A stretch of DNA of 64,000 nucleotides from Caballeronia hypogeia (GTDB taxonomy: Bacteria > Pseudomonadota > Gammaproteobacteria > Burkholderiales > Burkholderiaceae), in the NCBI RefSeq assembly GCF_001544875.2, contig NZ_FCOA02000004.1:124001-188000 (forward strand). The letters are read 5' to 3'. The notes beneath the pieces were generated by a model. That model was not told where the DNA came from, searched no databases, and saw only the letters and a list, made by a program, of their open reading frames with translations. Positions 47,163-55,221 of this stretch are shown piece after piece. A program made the translations under genes and the position numbers. The stretch's first letter is position 1. Every line of letters starts with the position of its first letter.

Positions 47163-48158
47163 ATGGAAGTGGCGATTTTCAGCTCGACGCCTTACGAACG
47201 CCGGTATCTCGACGAAGCGAACAAGGCCGCGAATCACAAGCTCAAATACTTCGACCTGCCGCTCGACATGGACACGGCCGAACTCGCTCACGGCTACGGC
47301 GCGGTCTGCGTGTTTGTCAATGACAAGGGCAATGCGCAGGTGCTGGAGGAACTGCACAAGCGCGGCACGCGTCTGATCGCGTTGCGTTGCACGGGCTTCA
47401 ACAACGTGGATCTCGAAGCCGCCGCGAAGCTCGGCATCAAGGTCGTGCGCGTGGTGAACTATTCGCCGAACTCCGTGGCGGAGCATGCGGTAGCGCTGCT
47501 GCTCGCGATCAACCGCAAGGTGCATCGCGCCTACAACCGCACGCGCGACGGCAACTTCTCGCTCGATGGCCTCGTCGGCTTCGACCTGTGCGGCAAGACG
47601 GTCGCGGTGGTCGGCACCGGCAAGATCGGCTGCGTCTTCGCGAAGATCATGCAGGGATTCGGCTGTCAGGTGATCGGCTTCGATCCTTACCCTTCGAAAC
47701 AATTCGAGGCGCTGGGCCTGCAATACGCGAAGTCCGGCGAAATTGGCGAGAAAGCGGACATCATCGCGCTGTTCTGTCCGCTCACGCCGCAGACGCATCA
47801 CATCATCAATGCACAGACGCTCAAGCGCGCGAAGCCGGGCGCGTTGCTCATCAACACGAGCCGCGGCGGGCTGATCGATACGGAAGCCGTCATCGAGGCA
47901 TTGAAGAGCGGCCTGCTGGGCGGACTCGCCATCGACGTCTATGAACAGGAAGCGGATCTGTTCTTCCGCGATCTTTCGAGCGAGATCATCACCGACGATG
48001 TCTTTCAGCGGCTCGTCTCGTTCCCCAACGTCATAGTGACGGGGCATCAGGCGTATCTGACGCACGAAGCGCTGACGACGATCTGCGAGACGACGCTCGA
48101 AAGCATCACCGCTTTCGAGAAGAACCAGCCGCTGGAAAACGAGGTGAAGGCTGCCTAG
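47163..48158 (+). CDS. ldhA: D-lactate dehydrogenase (fermentative, LdhA type)
   Basis: A 331-residue D-2-hydroxyacid dehydrogenase that reduces pyruvate to D-lactate with NADH. The NAD loop is VAVVGTGKIGCVFAKIMQGFG; the catalytic arginine is in INTSRGGLIDTEA, the glutamate in YEQEADLFF and the histidine in VTGHQAYLTHEAL. The whole-protein wording (MEVAIFSSTPYERRYLDEAN) is that of LdhA rather than of glycerate or formate dehydrogenases. AGGAGAGG precedes the ATG. It ends 11 bases before the next gene, and the pair is likely co-transcribed. Confidence 0.93.
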   Translation: MEVAIFSSTPYERRYLDEANKAANHKLKYFDLPLDMDTAELAHGYGAVCVFVNDKGNAQVLEELHKRGTRLIALRCTGFNNVDLEAAAKLGIKVVRVVNYSPNSVAEHAVALLLAINRKVHRAYNRTRDGNFSLDGLVGFDLCGKTVAVVGTGKIGCVFAKIMQGFGCQVIGFDPYPSKQFEALGLQYAKSGEIGEKADIIALFCPLTPQTHHIINAQTLKRAKPGALLINTSRGGLIDTEAVIEALKSGLLGGLAIDVYEQEADLFFRDLSSEIITDDVFQRLVSFPNVIVTGHQAYLTHEALTTICETTLESITAFEKNQPLENEVKAA

Positions 48159-48169
48159 GCGGCGAGCTC

Positions 48170-48850
48170 ATGCATGCGGACACCAGCTCGCAAAATGAAG
48201 GCGATCGCGCGCGCGAGCCCGTGCTCGATACCGTCGATCGCGTGTCCGAGTTGTGCTTCGGCCTGTTCATGGCGCTGACCTTCGTCGGCACCGTATCCGC
48301 CGCGACGAGCGGCGAGGACGCCGGCCGCAAGATGCTGTACACGGCGCTCGGCTGCAATCTCGCGTGGGGTCTCGCCGACGCCGTCATGTATCTCGTGCGC
48401 ACCATCACGAACCGGGCGCGCCGGCATACGCTCGCGCTCGCGATCCGGCAGGAGCTCGACCCGGCGCAAGGCTTGCGCGCGCTGCGCAATAGAGTGCCTG
48501 CATCGCTCGACTGGTTCTTCACCGACGCCGATCTCGAATCGATCCGCGCGCGCATCGCGCGGCACGAACGCGCGCCCGAAAAGGCACGCTTCGAGCGCGA
48601 CGACTTTCTCGCCGCGCTGGGCATTTTCGTCATCATCGTGCTGTCCACCTTTCCGGTCGCCGCGCCGTTCGTGATCTTCAGTCACCTGCCCACGGCATTG
48701 CTGGTCTCGCGTGTCCTGACACTCGTGATGCTGTTCTTCTGCGGCTACGCGCTGGGCGGTTATGCGGGCTGGAGCGGCTGGAAAGCGGGACTTTCGATGA
48801 CGGCGACCGGCGTGCTGCTGACCATGGCGATCATCGCATTAGGCGGGTAG
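48170..48850 (+). CDS. VIT1/CCC1-like membrane protein
   Basis: A 226-residue protein with about five membrane segments. The first, VSELCFGLFMALTFVGTVSAA, and the following MLYTALGCNLAWGLADAVMYLV resemble the VIT/CCC1 family of iron and manganese transporters, but the charged metal-binding residues of characterised members are not obvious. A soluble helical stretch (residues about 75-145, ADLESIRARIARHERAP) precedes the last three segments. It follows ldhA by 11 bases. Metal transport is uncertain. Confidence 0.72.
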   Translation: MHADTSSQNEGDRAREPVLDTVDRVSELCFGLFMALTFVGTVSAATSGEDAGRKMLYTALGCNLAWGLADAVMYLVRTITNRARRHTLALAIRQELDPAQGLRALRNRVPASLDWFFTDADLESIRARIARHERAPEKARFERDDFLAALGIFVIIVLSTFPVAAPFVIFSHLPTALLVSRVLTLVMLFFCGYALGGYAGWSGWKAGLSMTATGVLLTMAIIALGG

Positions 48851-49047
48851 TTAATAGCGATGCAGGCGGTCGCGACTTCTTGTATTCGACATGACGTTCG
48901 GATATCTTGAGATTGCAAAACATCAGGCGCCGTTCAACATGCGGCGCGCATCGGGCTATAAACGGCAATACCAAACTAGAAATGCGCTGCTCTGTTCACG
49001 CGTTCTCACCAGACGCGCGATAAGGCCAACCTCGTTGGACCACGACG

Positions 49048-50268
49048 ATGCGTAACCTGATCAGCCTGATTATCGTGGCGTCCGCGCTCGCGTGCGGCGC
49101 AAATGCCTTTGCTCAGGCGCCGGCGGCCAGCGGCCCCGAAACCGTGTCGATGAACCCGGCGGACCTCGACAAGCTCGTCGGACCGATCGCGCTTTACCCC
49201 GACGATCTCATCGCGATCATTCTTCCGGCTTCCACTTATCCAATCGAGATCGTGCAGGCCGACCGCTTTCTCGAGCGCCGCAAAACCGACAAGGATCTGC
49301 CCGTGAACGAGTCCTGGCAAGACCCGGTGAAGGCGCTCCTGAATTACCCCGAGGTCGTGAGGAAGATGAGCAGCGAGCTCGACTGGACCGTCGCGCTCGG
49401 CGAAGCGGTGGTCGCGGATCAGAGCGCCGTGTTGCAGGCCGTGCAGCGCTTCCGGCGTCAGACGCAGTCGGTCGGCAATCTCAAGACCGACGACAAGCAG
49501 ACGGTGGTCGTCGAGAAGGAGGTCATCAAGATCGTGCCGTCGAATCCGGAAGTCATCTACGTGCCGCAGTACAACCCGCAGACGGTCGTCGTGCAGAGCG
49601 CGGTGCCGGTCTATACCTATGCGCCCGCGCCTTATCCGGCTTACTACTATCCCTATGCGCCCGGCGCGGCTTTCGCGACGGGTCTCATCTGGGGCGCGGC
49701 GATCACGGCGGCCTGGCACGGCGGGCACTACGAAACCAACTACAACGGCGGCAACAACACGATCAACATCAACCGCGAAGGCAACGTCAATCGCGCCGAT
49801 GTCAAGAACGAACTGAGCAATCGCGCGGCGAATCGCGGCACGACCGGCAGCGAAACCGGCGCGCGGCAGTCGAGCACCTGGCGTTCGGAAAAGAAGCCTG
49901 GGCAGGTGTCGGGCGGCGGCACGCGGGCATCGACGCAGCGCGTGGGCGACGCCCCGCGAACCAGCACGCGCACGCCATCGGCTGCGCAGAACCCCGCGCG
50001 CGCACAGAACACGCAGCGCGAGCAGAACGCGGGCGGAAAGCAGAACACGCAACGCGCCCAGAACACGGGCAACTTCCAGGGACGCGGCGGCGATGCCTTC
50101 AGCGGCTACGGCTCGGCGCAAGGCGCGCGCGCCGACAGCTCGCGCGGCGCGGCGAGCCGCCAGTCGATGGGCGCTCAAGGCGGCCGCAACTTCCAGGGCG
50201 GTGGCGGCGGATTCTCCGGCGGAGGAGGCCGCGGATTCGGTGGCGGCGGCGGCCGCGGCCGTCGATAG
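49048..50268 (+). CDS. DUF3300 exported protein with low-complexity tail
   Basis: A 406-residue secreted protein. After a signal peptide (ACGANAFAQ) residues about 30-215 form a DUF3300 domain: LDKLVGPIALYPDDLIAIILPASTYPIEIVQADRFL, ESWQDPVKALLNYPEVVRKMS and VEKEVIKIVPSNPEVIYVPQYNPQTVVV. A hydrophobic Ala/Gly/Tyr segment follows, and the last 170 residues are disordered, rich in Gln, Asn, Arg and Gly (QNTQREQN repeats, then a Gly-Arg tail). Function unknown; envelope or extracellular location is likely. It is 11 bases upstream of the DUF2950 gene. DUF3300 and DUF2950 genes are, as I recall, often adjacent. Confidence 0.88.
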   Translation: MRNLISLIIVASALACGANAFAQAPAASGPETVSMNPADLDKLVGPIALYPDDLIAIILPASTYPIEIVQADRFLERRKTDKDLPVNESWQDPVKALLNYPEVVRKMSSELDWTVALGEAVVADQSAVLQAVQRFRRQTQSVGNLKTDDKQTVVVEKEVIKIVPSNPEVIYVPQYNPQTVVVQSAVPVYTYAPAPYPAYYYPYAPGAAFATGLIWGAAITAAWHGGHYETNYNGGNNTININREGNVNRADVKNELSNRAANRGTTGSETGARQSSTWRSEKKPGQVSGGGTRASTQRVGDAPRTSTRTPSAAQNPARAQNTQREQNAGGKQNTQRAQNTGNFQGRGGDAFSGYGSAQGARADSSRGAASRQSMGAQGGRNFQGGGGGFSGGGGRGFGGGGGRGRR

Positions 50269-50278
50269 GAGCGGCGTC

Positions 50279-51193
50279 ATGAATACATCGACCCGTCTGC
50301 TGGTTCTGCTTGCGACGATCGCGATGCTGCTCGCGCCGTTGCGCATTCTCGCCGCCGATCAGCAGAAGACCTTCGCGACGCCAGAGGACGCGGTGAACGC
50401 GCTCGAACAGGCGCTCAAGTCCAACGACGACAGCGCGCTCGTCGCCATCTTCGGCAACGCGCACAAGGATCTCGTCGTGACGCCGGACGAAGCCGAGAAC
50501 CGGAAGTTGCGCGCCGACGCGCTCGCCGAGTTCGAGATGTATCACCTGCTGGAGGAAACGTCGCCGGATCGGCGCATTCTGCGTATCGGCGACGAAGCGT
50601 GGCCCATGCCGATTCCGCTCGTGCGCGAGCACGGCGCATGGCGTTTCGCGACGGAAGAAGGCGAGCAGGAAGTGCTGGACCGGCGCATCGGCGCGAACGA
50701 GCGCGAAGCGATCAAGGTGCTGCGCGCGTATCTCGATGCGCAACGCGAATACGCGGTGCGCGACCGCATGGGCGACGGCGTGCTGCAATACGCACGCAAG
50801 CTCGGCAGCTCGCCCGGCAAGCACGACGGACTCTACTGGCCAGCCGACGAATCGAAGGACGAGGAGCCGAGTCCGTTCGGTCCGCTGATCGCCGCGAGCG
50901 CGAATTATTTCAAGGATCGCAATCCGGGTGACGCATATCATGGATATTACTTTCGTATCCTCACGAGGCAGGGAAAGCATGCTGCGGGCGGTGCTTTCAG
51001 CTATATCATCAATGGGCGCATGATCGCCGGCTTCGCATTGGCCGCGTATCCCGCGCAATACGGCGCGAGCGGCGTGATGACCTTTATTGTCAACAACAAC
51101 GGTGTCGTGTATCAAAAGAATCGTGGTGCATCCGCGCCGCCGCTGACGGAATTCGACCCCGACGCATCCTGGACCCGCGTTCAGGAACCATGA
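50279..51193 (+). CDS. DUF2950 exported protein
   Basis: A 304-residue protein with a Sec signal peptide (LLVLLATIAMLLAPLRILAA) and the DUF2950 fold: FATPEDAVNALEQALKSNDDSALVAIFG, GAWRFATEEGEQEVLDRRIGANEREAI, KHDGLYWPADE and the closing GVMTFIVNNNGVVYQKNRG. Its role is unknown; a periplasmic place is inferred. AGGAG before the ATG at 50279 sets the start, directly after the DUF3300 gene, so both are in one operon. Confidence 0.9.
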   Translation: MNTSTRLLVLLATIAMLLAPLRILAADQQKTFATPEDAVNALEQALKSNDDSALVAIFGNAHKDLVVTPDEAENRKLRADALAEFEMYHLLEETSPDRRILRIGDEAWPMPIPLVREHGAWRFATEEGEQEVLDRRIGANEREAIKVLRAYLDAQREYAVRDRMGDGVLQYARKLGSSPGKHDGLYWPADESKDEEPSPFGPLIAASANYFKDRNPGDAYHGYYFRILTRQGKHAAGGAFSYIINGRMIAGFALAAYPAQYGASGVMTFIVNNNGVVYQKNRGASAPPLTEFDPDASWTRVQEP

Positions 51194-51275
51194 TCCCCGA
51201 GCGCGGGCGCGGATCTCGTGGAATCGACTGAATCTCGAATCGCTTGAACCTAGGGAACCGAGGCAAGGAGTCGCC

Positions 51276-51743
51276 ATGAATGCAAAGAGATGCGCTATCG
51301 CTATCGCCATTGCCATCGTCGCGCTCGATGCGAGCGCGCAGAGCAAGCCGATTGCCTATCCATCGAAAGGACAGAGCGCGCAGCAGCAGCAGAAGGACGA
51401 CGGCGCGTGCTATAGCTGGGCGAAGAGCAATACCGGCATCGATCCCGCCGTGGCGTCACAGGCGCCGCCGCAGCAGACCGGACCGGCCGTTGGCGGCGGC
51501 GAGCGCGTGGGCGGCGCGGCGCGCGGCGCGGCGGGCGGTGCGGTGATCGGCGCGATCACGGGCGACGCGGGCAAGGGCGCGGCGATCGGAGCGACCGCCG
51601 GAACCATGGCGGGCGGCGCGCGCGCGCGGCAGAACCGGCGCGAGCAGAACGCCAACGCGCAGGCGCAAAGCCAGGGCGCGATGTCCACGTACTACCGCGC
51701 GTGGGCGGCCTGCATGCAAGGGCGCGGCTACTCGATCCAGTAG
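51276..51743 (+). CDS. Glycine-zipper exported protein
   Basis: A 155-residue protein with a signal peptide ending at DASAQ. Its centre (RVGGAARGAAGGAVIGAITGDAGKGAAIGATAGTMAGG) is a glycine-zipper stretch able to insert into or line membranes. Flanking parts are Gln/Asn-rich and end with a YYRAWAACMQGRGYSIQ motif typical of small outer-membrane or periplasmic zipper proteins in proteobacteria. AAGGAG precedes the ATG. Function unknown. It continues the envelope gene run. Confidence 0.82.
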   Translation: MNAKRCAIAIAIAIVALDASAQSKPIAYPSKGQSAQQQQKDDGACYSWAKSNTGIDPAVASQAPPQQTGPAVGGGERVGGAARGAAGGAVIGAITGDAGKGAAIGATAGTMAGGARARQNRREQNANAQAQSQGAMSTYYRAWAACMQGRGYSIQ

Positions 51744-51778
51744 CGTCGCGGCGCGCCGCAGCGTCGCGGCGCGCCGCA
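51743..51778 (+). repeat. Tandem 18-bp palindromic repeat
   Basis: GCGTCGCGGCGCGCCGCA occurs twice in direct tandem (51743-51760 and 51761-51778), and a partial third copy follows. Each unit contains the palindrome GCGGCGCGCCGC, so strong hairpins can form between the two envelope genes. Confidence 0.8.
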
Positions 51779-51819
51779 GCGGCGCGTCGTTTTCGACAAA
51801 CAGACCCCAGGAGCGCAAC

Positions 51820-52404
51820 ATGAAGCGCGTGAGTCTCGTTGTCCTCTCGTGTCTCGCGATTTCCGCGAGCGCGGCATTTGCCCAGACCGCCGACGTGAGC
51901 GTCGAGCGCAACGCCAGCGGCGCCACCGTGCACGGCGTCGCGAAGGTCACCGCGACGGTCGTCGGCATAGATCCGGCGACCCGCACCGTCACGCTGAAAA
52001 CGGCGGCGGGCAAGGTGATGGAGCTCGAAGTGACGAATGAGGCGCGCAACTTCGATCAGCTTGCGGTTGGCGATGTCGTGACGGCGCAGTATCGCGAGTC
52101 GCTGACGCTGAGCCTCATGGACAAGAAAACGCAGCCCCATCACTCGGAGAGCGACACGGCGCAGCGCGCGCCGAGCGGCGCCAAGCCGGGCGGCGAGCTC
52201 GGCCGCGAAGTGACGATCATCGCGGACGTGGTCGCCGTCGACCGGAACGCGAAGATCGTGACCTTGCGCGGGCCGCGGGGCGATATGGTCGACCTGCACG
52301 TGCAGGACCCCGAGCGCCTCAAGCGCGTGAAAAAGGGCGATCAGGTGAAGGCGGTCTACACGGAGGCGTTGGCGATATCCGTCGAGCCGGCCAAGACGAA
52401 ATAG
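51820..52404 (+). CDS. Exported protein with two OB-like repeats
   Basis: A 194-residue protein with a signal peptide (CLAISASAAFAQ). Two similar halves follow: VTATVVGIDPATRTVTLKTAAGKVMELEV...LAVGDVVTAQYRESLTLSL (residues about 42-105) and IIADVVAVDRNAKIVTLRGPRGDMVDLHV...VKKGDQVKAVYTEALAISV (about 132-190). The pattern is that of small five-strand beta-barrels of the DUF5666/OB type, implying an internal duplication. It is probably periplasmic. CAGGAG precedes the ATG. Ligand unknown. Confidence 0.8.
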   Translation: MKRVSLVVLSCLAISASAAFAQTADVSVERNASGATVHGVAKVTATVVGIDPATRTVTLKTAAGKVMELEVTNEARNFDQLAVGDVVTAQYRESLTLSLMDKKTQPHHSESDTAQRAPSGAKPGGELGREVTIIADVVAVDRNAKIVTLRGPRGDMVDLHVQDPERLKRVKKGDQVKAVYTEALAISVEPAKTK

Positions 52405-52467
52405 CCATCGGCAAGTCGCCAACCGGAAATGACCGCGAAAAAAGCGGTCAAACGCGGGGAGAAAACG

Positions 52468-52965
52468 ATGAACAAGCGCTTCGGAATCGCGTGCGCCGCC
52501 GCGCTCGTGCTCGCTGCGTGCGCGCAGCCGGAACAACGCGTGCAACCCGGCATGGACCGGCAGGCGATCATCGCGACGCTCGGCCAGCCGAAGGAAACCT
52601 ATGACCTGCCCAATGGCGGCAAGCGGCTCATGTGGCCGACGCAGCCAATGGGATCGACCACCACCGCTGTGGATCTCGATGCGTCGGGCAAGGTGGTCGA
52701 TAGCCGTCAGGTGCTTCAGGACGCCGAGTTCTACAAGGCCGAGGTCAACAAGTGGACGCGCAACGACGTGATGGTCGCGTTCGGGCGTCCGTTCGAGACG
52801 GCGTATTTCAAGCGGATGGATCGTGAGGTGTGGTCGTATCGTTACATGGAGAACAACATCGACCACATGATCTTCAACTTCTATTTCGATCCGCAGGGCG
52901 TGCTCAGGCAGACGCAGAAGCAGCCCGACCCGAAATACGATCCGAGCCAGCGCAACGTACTTTGA
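52468..52965 (+). CDS. BamE/SmpA-like lipoprotein
   Basis: A 165-residue lipoprotein (lipobox LAACAQ). PGMDRQAIIATLGQPKETYDLPNGGKRLMWP and a second such unit, TRNDVMVAFGRPFETAYFKRMDREVWSYRY, recall the BamE/OmlA fold, here apparently present twice. Outer-membrane anchoring is likely. It need not be the BAM subunit, since housekeeping BamE is shorter and single. GGGGAGA precedes the ATG at 52468. Confidence 0.78.
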   Translation: MNKRFGIACAAALVLAACAQPEQRVQPGMDRQAIIATLGQPKETYDLPNGGKRLMWPTQPMGSTTTAVDLDASGKVVDSRQVLQDAEFYKAEVNKWTRNDVMVAFGRPFETAYFKRMDREVWSYRYMENNIDHMIFNFYFDPQGVLRQTQKQPDPKYDPSQRNVL

Positions 52966-52976
52966 AAGGTGCCGAC

Positions 52977-53360
52977 ATGAGCGCTTTGACGCGTGGAATT
53001 TCGCGCGGCGTGCCTGCCGCGCTGCTGTTGTCGTGCGCATGGGCGCAGGCGGCGAACCTGAACTTCCTGAAGGACACGCCGATCAGCTACATGCGGCCCG
53101 CCGACCGCCAGGCGCTCAATCGCGCCGCGCAGCAGGCGCTCGACACGAAGAAGGATGGCGAGACGCTCGAGTGGAGCAACGAAGGCACCGGCAATCCGGT
53201 TGCGATAAAAGGCACCGTGACGCCGCGCGACACCGTGAAGCACGAAAGCGAGACCTGCCGCAAGGTCACGCTCACCGCAGTCGCGAAAGGACAGACGCAG
53301 TCGTGGACGCCCACCGCGTGCAAGGCGGGCAGCGGCGAATGGCGCATCAAGAAGCAATAG
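52977..53360 (+). CDS. Surface-antigen-like exported protein
   Basis: A 127-residue protein with a signal peptide ending near AQAAN. The conserved part MRPADRQALNRAAQQALDTKKDGETLEWSNEGTGNPVAIKGTVTP...CRKVTLTAVAKGQTQSWTPTACKAGSGEWRI resembles the C-terminal module of 17-kDa/RT0821-type surface antigens, where it follows a glycine zipper. Here the zipper is in a separate gene three loci upstream. GAAAGGT precedes the ATG. It is the last plus-strand gene of the envelope run; its end lies only 14 bases from the convergent OMP gene. Confidence 0.75.
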   Translation: MSALTRGISRGVPAALLLSCAWAQAANLNFLKDTPISYMRPADRQALNRAAQQALDTKKDGETLEWSNEGTGNPVAIKGTVTPRDTVKHESETCRKVTLTAVAKGQTQSWTPTACKAGSGEWRIKKQ

Positions 53361-53374
53361 CGAAGGCAGCGCGT

Positions 53375-54364
53375 TCAGAAGCTGACGGCCAGTCCGAATG
53401 ACACGCCGTGCACGTTGTGGCCGAACACGTAGCGCACCATCGCGCGCGTGCGCGTGATGATGACCGGATAGCGGCTGCTGTCCAGTTCGAGGCCGACGCC
53501 CAGCGAGGTCAGATCGTTGAAGCCGAGCACGCCGGCGCTGTCGCCGAAATAGTGCGTGTAAGCGGTTTCGAGCACGTAGCGCACCGGCCTGTCGAGCGCG
53601 GCTAAGCCTGTGGGCGCACGCCAGCGCGCCCATAGGCTGAATTGCTGCGCGGCCGCCGATCCCTGCACCGCCGAGGACGAACTGCCGAAGCTGCGGATGT
53701 AGATGTCGGTGGCGCGCAGTTCGAGGTCGATCTCGTAATGCTCGCGGTAGTGCTCCAGATCGAGCATGAGCGAACCGCCCACGCCATAGGCATTGAGCGC
53801 GCCGTCATCGAGGAACTGGAGGTTCGTATCGGCGACGTGATTGAAAACCGTTTGCGCGATGCGCAGGTCGCTCGCGACGCGGCCGATCATGCCGTTGATG
53901 ATCGGCCGAAGCTTCAGCTCATCGGTGATCGGAAAGTCCCAGCCGATGCCGATCGTCGTGCTCGCCGTGTTCCATTTGGCGGGAATGGCGCGTTCCTGAT
54001 TGCCGTCGGTGGCGATGAAGGTCGGATCGTAGCGGCTGTAGGCGACCGTGCCTTCCAGATAGAGCGGAAACGATTTGCTGAGGGTGAAGCCGCCGCCGAG
54101 CTGGGTCTGTCCGAAGCCGGGGTTGCCGCTGGTGCCGTTGTTGATGGAAAGAGAACTGGTCGTGACGTCCGGCACCGCCGTGTACGACATGATCGCGAGC
54201 ACGGCGTTGGCGTAGTTCTTTACGTTGGCGCCGACGACCGTGCGGTCCGGCGCGGTCTGCGCGTATGCATTGCCCGCGGCGCCGGCTGCGGAGAGCAGGA
54301 GAACGAACGCCATCGAGCTGCGCAAGCGGCTCGGAGTGATCGACGGGAGGATCGGCTTTCGCAT
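53375..54364 (-). CDS. Outer-membrane beta-barrel protein
   Basis: A 329-residue protein with a signal peptide (LLLSAAGAAGNAYAQ), many alternating amphipathic strands (LYLEGTVAYSRYDP, TTIGIGWDFPITDELKLRPIIN, YEIDLELRATDIYIRSFG) and a terminal phenylalanine (GLAVSF). No named family is certain; it resembles autotransporter-like or Solitary barrel proteins. It is the only minus-strand gene of this region and converges on the envelope operon. The start at 54364 is chosen by the signal peptide; its ribosome-binding site is weak. Confidence 0.8.
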   Translation of the reverse strand: MRKPILPSITPSRLRSSMAFVLLLSAAGAAGNAYAQTAPDRTVVGANVKNYANAVLAIMSYTAVPDVTTSSLSINNGTSGNPGFGQTQLGGGFTLSKSFPLYLEGTVAYSRYDPTFIATDGNQERAIPAKWNTASTTIGIGWDFPITDELKLRPIINGMIGRVASDLRIAQTVFNHVADTNLQFLDDGALNAYGVGGSLMLDLEHYREHYEIDLELRATDIYIRSFGSSSSAVQGSAAAQQFSLWARWRAPTGLAALDRPVRYVLETAYTHYFGDSAGVLGFNDLTSLGVGLELDSSRYPVIITRTRAMVRYVFGHNVHGVSFGLAVSF

Positions 54365-54597
54365 GTCCGGAGCGAGTCTGAACGTTGAACGGCGGGTTGG
54401 TCGGTCGTTGCATACGTCATGTTCGGCCGCTCCGCCGCTTTCGATCGAACGGAGCCGTTGCCCGATCCACGGTGACACGCAGAGAATGTAGCGTACCAGG
54501 CGGCGCGCGCCAAGCCGAATGCATCGGATGTGTTCACATGGCGACGCCAGATTTCCTAAACTGGATTTATCTCGCGCATCGCGTTACGGAGACATCG

Positions 54598-54810
54598 ATG
54601 AGACTGAACGAGCCTCGCATGGTGGTAGCCTCGATCGGCGTGTTCGTCTGGCTCGGCGGCCTGTATTTCACTATTCACGGTCTCCTGTATGACGTAAAGC
54701 CCGAATTCCGCTACGGCATGCTGGCGCTCGCCATCGGCATCGCGACCTTCGTGATCGCGCTCAATCCGCTCGCGCAGCGCCGCTCGAGAAAGCGCGACGG
54801 ATCGGCCTGA
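54598..54810 (+). CDS. Small two-pass membrane protein
   Basis: A 70-residue protein with two membrane segments, VVASIGVFVWLGGLYFTIHGLLY and YGMLALAIGIATFVIAL, and a basic C terminus (RRSRKRD). CGGAG before the ATG at 54598 sets the start; an in-frame ATG at 54538 would add a soluble stretch without support. Function unknown. It precedes the RRM-like gene by 54 bases. Confidence 0.7.
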   Translation: MRLNEPRMVVASIGVFVWLGGLYFTIHGLLYDVKPEFRYGMLALAIGIATFVIALNPLAQRRSRKRDGSA

Positions 54811-54864
54811 AACGAGGCCCGCCGCGCCGCTGAATAACCGCACGACCAACTGGAGGACTACGCG

Positions 54865-55122
54865 ATGGGTGATCTCTGGCTAGGCAATGTCGAAGCGTCG
54901 ACGACCGACGACGAAATCAAGCAATTTCTCTGCAACTACGGCTTCCCTCCGTTCGATTCGATCCAGCGCGTGCCCGGCACCGGCGAGCATCCGGCCGCTG
55001 TCGTGAGCTTCGATTCGATCGAGCCGCACGTTCTGCGCACGTTCCAGCCGCGCGTCCACAACATGTTCTGGAAGAATCACACGCTCGTCGTGCAGGTGAT
55101 GCCCGAGCGCAACGAAACCTGA
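54865..55122 (+). CDS. Short RRM-like RNA-binding protein
   Basis: An 85-residue protein whose LWLGNVEASTTDDEIKQFLCNYGFPPFDSIQRVPGTGEHPAAVVSFDSIEPH follows the beta-alpha-beta-beta layout of an RNA recognition motif, with LWLGNV in the place of RNP2 and HPAAVVSFD in that of RNP1, although the RNP1 aromatic residues are only partly kept. TGGAGG precedes the ATG. A second gene with 68% identity over the last 60 residues is found at 58095. RNA binding is inferred from the family pattern. Confidence 0.78.
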   Translation: MGDLWLGNVEASTTDDEIKQFLCNYGFPPFDSIQRVPGTGEHPAAVVSFDSIEPHVLRTFQPRVHNMFWKNHTLVVQVMPERNET

Positions 55123-55221
55123 GGGCGGGCTTCGCGCCAGGCAAATGTGCGGCGGCGAGCGTCGCGACGGCGGTCGCACGGCGGCCGCGCGGATCATATC
55201 GACAATCTTGAGGGGACCGCG

